5,054 nucleotides of DNA, taken from positions 1 to 5,054 of the forward strand of contig CAZOKP010000130.1 in NCBI GenBank assembly GCA_964580435.1, in the 5' to 3' direction. Shown here one piece after another: positions 1 through 5,054 of this stretch. The notes beneath the pieces were generated by a model, which saw only the letters and a program-made list of their open reading frames with translations, ran no database searches and was not told the DNA's origin. Source of the stretch: CAZKEW01 sp964580435 (GTDB taxonomy: Bacteria; Acidobacteriota; Aminicenantia; Aminicenantales; UBA8522). Each line of letters starts with the position of its first letter. The first letter of the stretch is position 1. The position numbers were made by a program, and so were the translations under genes.

Positions 1-46
1 GAATTCCGTGATAATCCTATGCTGATAGAAGGGGGAGGGTGGCGTG

Positions 47-73
47 GTTCGGGGGCCCCCCGCCGCCCCGAGC
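47..73 (+). other. GC-rich hairpin in the left leader
   Basis: Bases 47-54 (GTTCGGGG) can pair with 66-73 (CCCCGAGC) in an 8-bp stem with one G-T wobble and an 11-base loop made almost entirely of C and G. The loop side includes a perfect 10-bp palindrome of five G then five C at 51-60. No T-run follows, so this is not a convincing intrinsic terminator. It could be part of an untranslated leader, a decayed repeat, or the end of something lying left of the window. The pairing is read directly; any function is unknown. Confidence 0.35.
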
Positions 74-137
74 GTTTGATGCCCCGGTCTTTGGCTTTGG
101 AAACAACATGATTGACCGCGAGGGCGCCGGGGGTGAA

Positions 138-164
138 CCGCGACAGGACCCCCCATCACGGAAA
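138..164 (+). repeat. Dispersed repeat, left copy (inverted relative to right copy)
   Basis: The block starts with CCGCGACAGGACCC (138-151) and continues CCCATCACGGAAA. The first 14 bases recur exactly, in opposite orientation, at 4940-4953. After a 3-base gap the similarity goes on through CCCAT, then AC, G and an A-run, so about 25 positions agree in two non-coding segments. This copy also sits inside a possible hairpin in which GGGGGT (129-134) pairs with ACCCCC (148-153). The shape suggests a dispersed intergenic repeat or a small non-autonomous element. No transposase gene is in the window. Confidence 0.6.
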
Positions 165-193
165 TAAGGATGCAATCCAAACCTGAAAAGAGT

Positions 194-222
194 TTGAAAT
201 TTAAAGGATCTTTCCTTAAAAT
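194..222 (+). promoter_or_regulatory. Candidate sigma70 promoter for the small membrane ORF and radical SAM gene
   Basis: TTGAAA at 194-199 is followed by exactly 17 bases and TAAAAT at 217-222, a near-consensus -35/-10 pair. Transcription would start near 229. This lies inside the longer reading of the downstream ORF (ATG at 170) and so favours the ATG at 239 as the real start. The leader would then be only about 10 bases, which is short. The elements and spacing are read directly; activity is inferred. Confidence 0.5.
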
Positions 223-238
223 GGACAGGTTCATTTTC

Positions 239-499
239 ATGAAAAATTCAGATACTCCGGCTCCTGTTGACCTTGCCCCAAACAAATCAGCCGGCTTTTT
301 TATCGCCTTTTACGAGCTTTTTCTCCAGTCGGTGGAGTTTTTTAAGAATATTCCGGAAATCGCAAAATACTGGCCCGAGACATCCAGGCAGATCAACAAG
401 CACATCGCCGGGACACTCCCCCTAGGCATGTTTATTGGCTGTTTTGTCGGGATCGGCTCCTCCGTGGCCGCCTCAAGGTTTCCATTTTTTAAGCCGTAA
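239..499 (+). CDS. Small membrane protein resembling the N-terminal part of an MlaE/YrbE permease (truncated)
   Basis: This is an 86-residue protein. Residues 18-48 form aromatic, amphipathic helices (FFIAFYELF and following), and 59-78 form one hydrophobic, glycine-rich membrane segment (LPLGMFIGCFVGIG). A protein of the MlaE family, the membrane subunit of ABC systems moving phospholipids across the envelope, begins the same way. From memory of E. coli MlaE, the RQ pair and the GxFxG of the first membrane segment align without a gap (RQ at 50-51, GCFVG at 67-71 here). A full permease has about 260 residues. This one stops right after helix 1, and none of the later permease motifs appears in any frame, so it is either a remnant or a real mini-protein. 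An in-frame ATG at 170 would add 23 residues, but its AAGGA abuts the start codon and the candidate promoter lies inside it. ATG 239 has GGACAGG at 223-229 upstream. The stop is 4 bases before the radical SAM start, so translation may be coupled. The MlaE assignment is moderate. Confidence 0.5.
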   Translation: MKNSDTPAPVDLAPNKSAGFFIAFYELFLQSVEFFKNIPEIAKYWPETSRQINKHIAGTLPLGMFIGCFVGIGSSVAASRFPFFKP

Positions 500-503
500 A
501 ATC

Positions 504-1736
504 ATGCGCATGACCTATCGTTTTCCCAACACCCCCAAAATGAAGGATATCAGCCTGGAAGTTGAGATCCGGGACAATAAAATTTGGTTCTCCATCTCCG
601 GGCCAAGATCCTTTTATTACGCTCCGCTGATCTGGTATTACTTTAGGTGGCACAGCGGTCTCGGGCCTATTGCCACTCAGAACGGGGCCAATGTCTACTC
701 CATGTACATTCCTCCGATTCCCAGTGAAGCGCACAACCGGCAACTGGAGACCTTTTTGAATATCTGGGTTTTCAAGAAAAAGATCCCTTTTGCCGTAACC
801 ATAGCCATCACCAATAAGTGCCAGTTGGATTGCCTTCATTGCAGTCTTCCCCAAAGCACGGCCAAGAAGCCGTCGCTTTCCTTGCCAGAGGTCAAGCGGA
901 TTGTGGCCGAATGCATCGCTTTGGGTGTGACCAACGTCACGTTCACCGGTGGAGAGCCACTACTGGAGGCGGGTTTGGAAGAATGCCTGGCCGCCGTACC
1001 CGCGGACAAAGCCGTTGTTCAGGTTTTCTCTAATGCGGTCGGGCTTAATCCGGGGAGAGTGGCCTCGCTCAAAGAGGCCGGGGTTTCCGGTGTTCAAATC
1101 AGCCTGGATTCGCCGGACCCGGGCGAACATGACCAGTGGCGGGGGAGAAAGGGAGTGTTTGATCTCGTAGAAAAGGGAGTTAAGAACGCGCTCCGGGAAG
1201 GGCTGCTGGTCGGCCTTTCGACGTACGCCACCAATGAGTCGATTGCCCAGAAAAAGCTATCCCGCGTGTCCGCTTTGGCGGCGGAATGGGGAGTCCATGA
1301 GGTGAGTGTTTTTGATGTGATCCCTACCGGGCGCCTGTTGCGGCGCCCCGATGTCATAATTACCAAGAAGAACCGCCGCATGCTGCTCCGTGAGGCCGGG
1401 TTTCTCAACAAGCAAAGTCGTGGGAAACCTCGGATCATCACTCAGTCCTGGACCAACAGCGGCAAAGGCTTCGCCCGGTTCCTCGGCTGCCTTGCCGCCA
1501 ACTATCAATTTCATATCACCGCCTTTGGCGATTTCATGCCCTGCGATTTTACTCCCCTCTCTTTTGGGAACATCCGCGCCGATTCGGTCCAGGACCTCTG
1601 GCAAAGACTGGTCCAGCACCCGGCCTACTGCAGGCGGAGTCACGGCTGTCGGATGCAGGATCCCGAATTCCGCAAGACCTATATTGATTCCATACCCCAA
1701 GACGCAGATTTGCCCTATAGCATTAACGGCGGGTGA
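504..1736 (+). CDS. Radical SAM protein with SPASM/Twitch-like C-terminal cysteine region
   Basis: This 410-residue protein is probably an S-adenosylmethionine radical enzyme of the MoaA/PqqE-like superfamily. Residues 106-113 (CQLDCLHC) give the CxxxCxxC triad that binds the catalytic [4Fe-4S] cluster. TFTGGEP at 146-152 is the SAM-binding GGEP motif, and QISLDSP at 198-204 fits the barrel's later strand. The C-terminal part has C329, C347 (in GDFMPC), the segment GNIRADSVQDLW at 355-366, then C376 and C382. This is the SPASM/Twitch pattern for an auxiliary Fe-S cluster, with fewer cysteines than a full two-cluster SPASM domain. About 95 residues precede the core; they are rich in aromatics (YYAPLIWYYFRW at 38-49) and I recognise no domain there. 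ATG 504 was chosen because it follows the upstream stop by 4 bases; no good Shine-Dalgarno is seen, so coupling is likely. ATG 510, ATG 540 or a TTG at 435 are alternatives. The substrate is unknown. Peptide modification is a family possibility, but there is no obvious precursor peptide beyond the small upstream ORF. Confidence 0.9.
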   Translation: MRMTYRFPNTPKMKDISLEVEIRDNKIWFSISGPRSFYYAPLIWYYFRWHSGLGPIATQNGANVYSMYIPPIPSEAHNRQLETFLNIWVFKKKIPFAVTIAITNKCQLDCLHCSLPQSTAKKPSLSLPEVKRIVAECIALGVTNVTFTGGEPLLEAGLEECLAAVPADKAVVQVFSNAVGLNPGRVASLKEAGVSGVQISLDSPDPGEHDQWRGRKGVFDLVEKGVKNALREGLLVGLSTYATNESIAQKKLSRVSALAAEWGVHEVSVFDVIPTGRLLRRPDVIITKKNRRMLLREAGFLNKQSRGKPRIITQSWTNSGKGFARFLGCLAANYQFHITAFGDFMPCDFTPLSFGNIRADSVQDLWQRLVQHPAYCRRSHGCRMQDPEFRKTYIDSIPQDADLPYSINGG

Positions 1737-1775
1737 TCACGCAGGTCAAATCAGCGGGGCCAAACCTATCGCCCA

Positions 1776-1787
1776 GGACGCTCGTCC
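1776..1787. terminator. Weak hairpin in the convergent intergenic gap
   Basis: GGAC (1776-1779) can pair with GTCC (1784-1787) around a GCTC loop, or GGACG with CGTCC around two bases. On the + strand it is followed by CTTTGCTT, a poor U-tract, and on the - strand by no T-run. It is the only hairpin I see in the 74 bp between the two converging genes, so it may help end the radical SAM transcript. The stem is short and the call is weak. Confidence 0.22.
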
Positions 1788-1810
1788 CTTTGCTTGAGAG
1801 CCTCTGTTAT

Positions 1811-3571
1811 TTATTTCTTCTCTTCGGGCTGTGACGGAATCTTGTTGTATTCGACAAGCTCTTTCAGGTACCAGTCCGGAAACTTAAGCGGCAACCGCTT
1901 TCTTGTTTTGACATCATACATCCACAGATGGTTGTATTTGACCAGCAGCTGGTTGCCCAGCTCCCACCAGGCGTTGATGACAAGGGCGGCATTATTGTTG
2001 CAGTATTCCGTCAGGAACGGGTGAACTTGAGCGGGATCCTTTTTATAGATGTCAAGGGCATTCTGGTCGGTCGCAGGCGTCTTATCGACGGCTGATTTTT
2101 CCCATTTTTTCTGGGCCTCCCGGACATCTTGGATGGCGTAGGAATAAAGAGCCTGGGTATGAAAATCGACATAGTCAAAGGCCCAGCGGGCGGAATCACG
2201 GCTGAAAGTCCAATGGTCGCCGAGCTGGAACGACTTTGGAATCTCGGTTAGGCCGATGTAGAAGGGCATGAAACAGGAAGTGTCCTGGGCGCCCCAGGCG
2301 AGCCAGACGATGCCGCCGATCGGGTTGGGGAGCCATGCCCGGCTCTGTGTCACGGTCACATACTCGGCGCGATTGACGCCGATGACGCGAGAGGTGTTGT
2401 ATTTCTTGCCCTCCAGCTCGAAACCATAAGGGAGGAAATTCGGGTTGGCGAAAGCGCCGCCCTGCAAGCCCCTGGCGGGCTCGAAGACCGTCCCCTCGCA
2501 TTTGTCCCTGGTCATGGTCATGACATCATAAACAGAGAGCTTTTTGTCCGGCTTGGTGGAGAAGGGCAGGTCCATGTTCAGCGTCTCAGGGCTAAACTTT
2601 TTTGAGGGGGAGACAAGGTCGAAAAAGCGCCACAGGCGGACTCTGTTCCCGTTGCTCGAAGCGGCGCTGGCCGGCTCGGGATTATAAACCCGTTTCCAGT
2701 TAAAAGGTTTGCCGCTCTTGGGGTCGTAGAACTTTTGTTCCACAGCAAAAGAGATCACGTTGGGCGAAGCCATGAAATAGTCGGGATTTTCGAGGTCGAT
2801 CTCGCCGATCCGCGACTCATTCGGACAAACGCTGACTTCGTCATCCGGGACTCTCTGGGCGCACCAGACCGCTCCCGGCTTCCCGCTCTGGGGTGTCCAC
2901 AGAGGGCCGACCGGCATGATCTCGAAGACCCAGACTTCGTTGGGGTCGGCCACACCCAGCATTTCGCCCTCATCGGTGAATCCGTAGCCGTGCTTTTCGG
3001 CCAGTTCACCCATGATCTTTATGGCCTCGCGCGCCGTCTTGGCTCTTTCCATGGCCAGCAGGGTCAGCATGGTGATGTCGAATTTGGGTGTGGGCGTCTT
3101 GTTCTCCATTTTCGCCAGGCAGCCGATCGTGGACTCGCCGATGGCGACCTGGTTATCGTTCATGTAGCCGAAGGCGCCGTGGATATAGCCGTAGGTGTGA
3201 GGGATTTCGGGAATTTCCAATCCGGCGAAATTGTCCTTGGCTCTATCCCATTTCAGACCGGTTTCGGGCGGTATGGTCCCGAACTGGTCGATATGATATA
3301 TCCTTCTCGTTGATCCGGCCGGATGGTCGGCGGCCGGGACATAACGGAAAGTCCAGTCGCATACGCCGCAATCGCAGGTATGCGTTGTTATAACCGAGCC
3401 GTCCGTGGAGGCATTTTTGCCGACCATGATGACGGTGCAGGCGTCTGACTGGAGCTGATTCAGACAGGAAACACAGTCCTGACTATCCTGCGCGTTGATA
3501 GCCGAAACGCGGATAAGGACCAGGGCGCAGAAAACGACAAGCCCAAGCCATAACAGTTTTTTTGTTCTCAT
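1811..3571 (-). CDS. Secreted C69-family dipeptidase (PepD-like Ntn hydrolase)
   Basis: This 586-residue peptidase is of MEROPS family C69, whose members cleave dipeptides or short peptides using an N-terminal cysteine uncovered by self-processing. Residues 1-27 are a signal peptide: positive MRTKK, a hydrophobic core, then VSAINA, with cleavage likely after A24 or A27. The expected nucleophile is C45 in DACTVIMVGKNASTDGS (43-59), the family's start motif, so residues from about 28 to 44 would be a propeptide. PAADHPAG at 79-86 and IPHTYGYIHGAFGYMNDNQ through AIGEST (123-148) are further conserved blocks. Unusual are cysteines at 33 and 36 in the propeptide and C66, C68, C71 just after the nucleophile, which could form disulfides or bind metal. 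The start at 3571 follows AAGGAGG by 6 bases. An upstream in-frame ATG at 3610 would precede the predicted transcription start and is rejected. It acts outside the cytoplasm, probably in scavenging peptides. It is transcribed alone, from a promoter just after truA. Confidence 0.93.
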   Translation of the reverse strand: MRTKKLLWLGLVVFCALVLIRVSAINAQDSQDCVSCLNQLQSDACTVIMVGKNASTDGSVITTHTCDCGVCDWTFRYVPAADHPAGSTRRIYHIDQFGTIPPETGLKWDRAKDNFAGLEIPEIPHTYGYIHGAFGYMNDNQVAIGESTIGCLAKMENKTPTPKFDITMLTLLAMERAKTAREAIKIMGELAEKHGYGFTDEGEMLGVADPNEVWVFEIMPVGPLWTPQSGKPGAVWCAQRVPDDEVSVCPNESRIGEIDLENPDYFMASPNVISFAVEQKFYDPKSGKPFNWKRVYNPEPASAASSNGNRVRLWRFFDLVSPSKKFSPETLNMDLPFSTKPDKKLSVYDVMTMTRDKCEGTVFEPARGLQGGAFANPNFLPYGFELEGKKYNTSRVIGVNRAEYVTVTQSRAWLPNPIGGIVWLAWGAQDTSCFMPFYIGLTEIPKSFQLGDHWTFSRDSARWAFDYVDFHTQALYSYAIQDVREAQKKWEKSAVDKTPATDQNALDIYKKDPAQVHPFLTEYCNNNAALVINAWWELGNQLLVKYNHLWMYDVKTRKRLPLKFPDWYLKELVEYNKIPSQPEEKK

Positions 3572-3577
3572 CTTTGA

Positions 3578-3584
3578 CCTCCTT
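3578..3584 (-). promoter_or_regulatory. Strong Shine-Dalgarno of the dipeptidase
   Basis: On the - strand AAGGAGG lies 6 bases before the ATG at 3571. It is a full match to the anti-SD complement and fixes this start over the in-frame ATG 39 bases upstream, which has no such site. Confidence 0.9.
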
Positions 3585-3601
3585 GTCAATAGCGAGACAT
3601 A

Positions 3602-3630
3602 TTTATACAAAGGCGATGCGCTCCTGTCAA
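3602..3630 (-). promoter_or_regulatory. Consensus sigma70 promoter of the dipeptidase gene
   Basis: On the - strand TTGACA (3630-3625) is followed by exactly 17 bases and TATAAA (3607-3602), as close to a housekeeping promoter as sequence alone can show. Transcription should begin near 3595, giving a leader of about 24 bases that carries the AAGGAGG site. It sits 12 bases beyond the truA stop, so the dipeptidase need not depend on the truA transcript. Confidence 0.82.
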
Positions 3631-3639
3631 TTTAAATTG
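3628..3639. promoter_or_regulatory. Perfect 12-bp palindrome overlapping the dipeptidase -35 element
   Basis: CAATTTAAATTG reads the same on both strands. Its last three bases on the - strand form the start of the TTGACA element. A dimeric regulator bound here would block or contact polymerase, but an AT-rich UP-like element that is palindromic by chance is equally possible. Confidence 0.35.
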
Positions 3640-3642
3640 CGC

Positions 3643-4371
3643 TCAATAAATGACCTTGACAAGACATAAGCCTTTGGCCGGGGCTGTGGGCCCGGCCAGG
3701 GAGCGCTTGTTCTCCCGGAAGATGTCCTCGATTTGCCGAGGCTCCATTTTCCCGCGTCCGACTTCGATTAAAGTCCCCATGATCGTCCGGACCATATACC
3801 TCAAAAACCCGTTGGCTTCGATTGCATAGATGATCTCTTTTCCTCTTTTCTTGATCTCGGAGTGGAGGACCTTTCGGACCGGGTGAAGCAGCCTGTTGGA
3901 AGAGAAGGCCGTGAAGTCGGCTTCCCGCTCGAAGAACGCGGCCGCTTCGGCCATTTTCTTGATGTTGAGGGCTGACGGCCAGTAAAGAACATATCGAAGA
4001 ACGAAAGGGCTGACGAGCCGGGAGTTGTGGATCCTGTAGCGGTAGACCTTGGACCTGGCCGACCTCCTGGCATCGAAATCAGCCGCGGCTTTACGCAACG
4101 AGAGGACCTTGACATCATCAGGGAGAAGAGCATTCAGGGCCTGCCAGAGTTCTTTATCCTTAAGGCGTAGATCAGCCTTAAAATTAGCGACCTGACCCTG
4201 GGCATGGACGCCGGCATCCGTTCTTCCGGAGCCCGTGATTCCGATCTTTTTCCCGGTGATTTTGGCCAGGACCTCTTCGAGAACAGCCTGGACCGTCCTG
4301 TTCTCTACCTGTTTCTGCCAGCCGCAGAAGTCAGTGCCGTCATAGCTGAGGACGAGCCTATAGTTGGCCAT
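3643..4371 (-). CDS. truA: tRNA pseudouridine synthase A
   Basis: This 242-residue TruA converts uridines 38-40 in the anticodon arm of many tRNAs to pseudouridine in the cytoplasm. The catalytic aspartate is D52 in GSGRTDAGVHAQGQ (47-60). Other family blocks are SYDGTDFCGWQ (9-19), NALLPDDV (80-87), FDARRSARSKVYRY (99-112) with the tyrosine of the KxYRY motif at 110, DFTAFSS (152-158) and GFLRYMVRTIMGTLIEVGRG (188-207). Length is normal to slightly short for bacterial TruA, and nothing is missing. The ATG at 4371 gives a standard MANYRLVLSYDG start. Its ribosome binding site is poor (GAGAG about 9 bases upstream), which fits coupling to the gene ending 19 bases before it. It is probably the second gene of a two-gene operon; the dipeptidase promoter lies immediately downstream. 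Confidence 0.97.
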   Translation of the reverse strand: MANYRLVLSYDGTDFCGWQKQVENRTVQAVLEEVLAKITGKKIGITGSGRTDAGVHAQGQVANFKADLRLKDKELWQALNALLPDDVKVLSLRKAAADFDARRSARSKVYRYRIHNSRLVSPFVLRYVLYWPSALNIKKMAEAAAFFEREADFTAFSSNRLLHPVRKVLHSEIKKRGKEIIYAIEANGFLRYMVRTIMGTLIEVGRGKMEPRQIEDIFRENKRSLAGPTAPAKGLCLVKVIY

Positions 4372-4390
4372 GACCCATTCTCTCTGTTTT

Positions 4391-4849
4391 TCAGCCTTTT
4401 AAAGCCAGGCGAACTGCCTCCTCGGGGGACGCGGCCGCAATCACGCCTTTCACCTCCCATGTCCCCAACCCGATAACCTTTTTGCCGTAAATATTGCCGT
4501 AGGCGATCTCTGTGAGAGTCCCGTATTCTCCGTCGATCGCGATCAGCACATCCGCGTTCATGGCCACGAGAGAATTGCGGCTGTAACCCAGGCCCGTGGC
4601 GATAGGTACATCGATAGAAGAGTTGGCTTCGTAAGGATGCGTGCCAGGAAGGATCCCGATCGTGATGCCTCCGGCCTTTTTCGCTCCCGCCGCGGCTGCT
4701 TCCATCACGCCTCCCAGCCCGCCGCAGACCAGGATGGCTCCTGCCTCAGCGATCAACCGCCCGACTTTAAAAGCGGCCTCGATGGAATGCTTGTCCGGCC
4801 GGCTTCCGCCGATGACTCCGATGCGGATTCTCTTTCTCCATTCGCTCAT
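4391..4849 (-). CDS. SLOG/LOG-like Rossmann protein of the TIGR00725 type
   Basis: This is a 152-residue single-domain protein of the large LOG/'possible lysine decarboxylase'/molybdenum-cofactor carrier-like group. RIGVIGGSRPD (9-19) is the first strand and nucleotide-binding turn. CGGLGGVMEAAAAGAKKAGG (42-61) is the family's glycine-rich block, here GG-GG-ME. GYSRNSLVAMNADVLIAIDG (88-107) precedes EYGTLTEIAYG (108-118), which keeps the GTxxE residues but replaces the PGG of true cytokinin-activating LOG enzymes with DGEY. The length matches the short TIGR00725 proteins. The exact activity is not established: nucleotide or cofactor binding is a family inference, and the lysine decarboxylase label is historical. 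The ATG at 4849 has AAAGGA 7 bases upstream. It is likely co-transcribed with truA, 19 bases downstream. Confidence 0.9.
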   Translation of the reverse strand: MSEWRKRIRIGVIGGSRPDKHSIEAAFKVGRLIAEAGAILVCGGLGGVMEAAAAGAKKAGGITIGILPGTHPYEANSSIDVPIATGLGYSRNSLVAMNADVLIAIDGEYGTLTEIAYGNIYGKKVIGLGTWEVKGVIAAASPEEAVRLALKG

Positions 4850-4856
4850 GTCTCTT

Positions 4857-4862
4857 TCCTTT
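4857..4862 (-). promoter_or_regulatory. Ribosome binding site of the SLOG-like gene
   Basis: On the - strand AAAGGA sits 7 bases before the ATG at 4849, a normal spacing, and supports that start. Confidence 0.7.
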
Positions 4863-4870
4863 GCCTTCCC

Positions 4871-4899
4871 TATTTAGCACAGACAACATTTCTTTTCAA
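4871..4899 (-). promoter_or_regulatory. Candidate promoter of the SLOG-truA operon
   Basis: On the - strand TTGAAA (4899-4894), 17 bases, then TAAATA (4876-4871). Transcription would begin near 4864, just ahead of the AAAGGA ribosome site, giving a leader of about 15 bases. Spacing is ideal; the -10 hexamer is one step from consensus. The short leader is a mild objection. Confidence 0.5.
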
Positions 4900-4922
4900 A
4901 CCAAAGCGAGGAAGGCAGCTCT

Positions 4923-4953
4923 TTTTCTGTAATGGGGGCGGGTCCTGTCGCGG
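4923..4953 (-). repeat. Dispersed repeat, right copy
   Basis: Read on the - strand from 4953, this begins CCGCGACAGGACCC, identical to 138-151 on the + strand, then GCCCCCATTACAG and an A-run. It differs from the left copy by a 3-base insertion and two or three substitutions. It lies between two divergent promoter candidates in non-coding DNA. Upstream on the same strand the sequence reads CTAATT, giving AATTCCGCGACAGGACCC; the first bases of the window carry a looser match (AATTCCGTGATA at 2-13). Confidence 0.6.
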
Positions 4954-5007
4954 AATTAGAGATGCTTCCCAACATGAGATGAAGGTTGAATGTGAGTCTT
5001 AATTCCG
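4951..5007. repeat. 8-bp inverted repeat at the right end
   Basis: CGGAATTA at 4951-4958 is the exact reverse complement of TAATTCCG at 5000-5007, with 41 bases between. The left arm abuts the right-hand repeat copy. This may mark the end of a small repeat element or be chance in AT-rich DNA. Confidence 0.3.
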
Positions 5008-5014
5008 TTAGAAT
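4986..5014 (+). promoter_or_regulatory. Candidate divergent promoter pointing out of the window
   Basis: TTGAAT (4986-4991), 17 bases, TAGAAT (5009-5014). Transcription would begin near 5021. Downstream GGAG (5027-5030) is followed closely by an ATG at 5033 whose first codons read MLRKKLG to the window edge. The SD-to-ATG gap of 2 bases is too short to call this start, but a + strand gene beginning at or past the edge is plausible. Confidence 0.35.
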
Positions 5015-5054
5015 TCTTGCTGACCCGGAGAGATGCTTAGAAAGAAGCTCGGAT

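Noticed and set aside
1..111. Frame open from the left edge to a TGA at 109-111
   Set aside because: The translation is low complexity (G, R, P rich) with no motif. Thirty-six codons without a stop are expected by chance at this GC content, so a partial CDS is not supported.
435..503. Upstream TTG start extending the radical SAM protein by 23 residues
   Set aside because: The extension overlaps the small membrane ORF in another frame, its residues look like an out-of-frame translation, and the TTG has only a weak upstream AGG. ATG 504 right after the preceding stop is simpler.
1665..1672. GAATTCCG within the radical SAM gene, similar to the window's first bases and the right-end AATTCCG
   Set aside because: It encodes the conserved-looking EFR segment in frame and lacks the rest of the repeat, so it is probably a chance match.
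1257..1700. Open frame of 147 codons on the - strand
   Set aside because: It is antisense to the radical SAM core and C-terminal cysteine region, with no family motif; treated as a shadow frame.
2735..3313. Long open frame of 192 codons on the + strand
   Set aside because: It lies entirely antisense to the well-supported dipeptidase and has no recognisable domain or ribosome site. It is a shadow of that gene's codon bias.
4637..5002. Open frames on the + strand over the SLOG-like gene and the right intergenic region
   Set aside because: They overlap the clear - strand gene and run across its promoter; no domain is visible.
5033..5054. Possible start of a + strand gene (MLRKKLG) at the right edge
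   Set aside because: Only seven codons are visible and the GGAG is just 2 bases from the ATG. It is mentioned with the divergent promoter but not called as a gene.
1..5054. Search for CRISPR arrays, tRNA or rRNA genes, transposase or phage genes
   Set aside because: No regularly spaced repeats, no tRNA or rRNA-like sequence, and no mobile-element protein motifs were seen on either strand.

Overview
The window looks like chromosomal DNA of a bacterium of moderately high GC content. It holds five supportable coding sequences: two on the + strand at the left, and three on the - strand filling the middle and right. The secreted C69-family peptidase, the plain TTGACA/TATAAA-type promoters and the general protein style would fit an uncultivated, protein-degrading bacterium of the Acidobacteriota/Aminicenantota kind. 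That placement is inference; no rRNA or taxon-defining gene is present.

Layout. Bases 1-238 are a GC-rich, apparently non-coding leader with a G/C hairpin, one copy of a dispersed repeat, and a good sigma70-type promoter (194-222). Next comes a small one-helix membrane ORF (239-499) that resembles only the N-terminal part of an MlaE/YrbE lipid-transport permease. Four bases after its stop begins a 410-residue radical SAM protein (504-1736) with a C-terminal cysteine region of SPASM/Twitch type. These two genes form a small + strand unit. It converges on a secreted C69-family dipeptidase (1811-3571, - strand) across a 74-bp gap.

The dipeptidase has its own textbook promoter (TTGACA, 17 bp, TATAAA) and a full AAGGAGG ribosome binding site. 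Upstream of it on the - strand lie truA (tRNA pseudouridine synthase, 3643-4371) and a SLOG/TIGR00725-like small Rossmann protein (4391-4849). These two are 19 bp apart and probably form one transcript from a promoter at 4871-4899. The right end (4850-5054) carries a second, inverted copy of the repeat seen near the left end, plus a candidate divergent + strand promoter (4986-5014) facing out of the window.

How the genes work together. There is no sign of one pathway joining all five. truA and the SLOG gene look like housekeeping. The dipeptidase is an exported hydrolase with independent transcription. The radical SAM gene with its truncated MlaE-like partner is the least explained part. The inverted copies of a CCGCGACAGGACCC repeat at both ends, about 4.8 kb apart, are the main structure that the genes do not explain.
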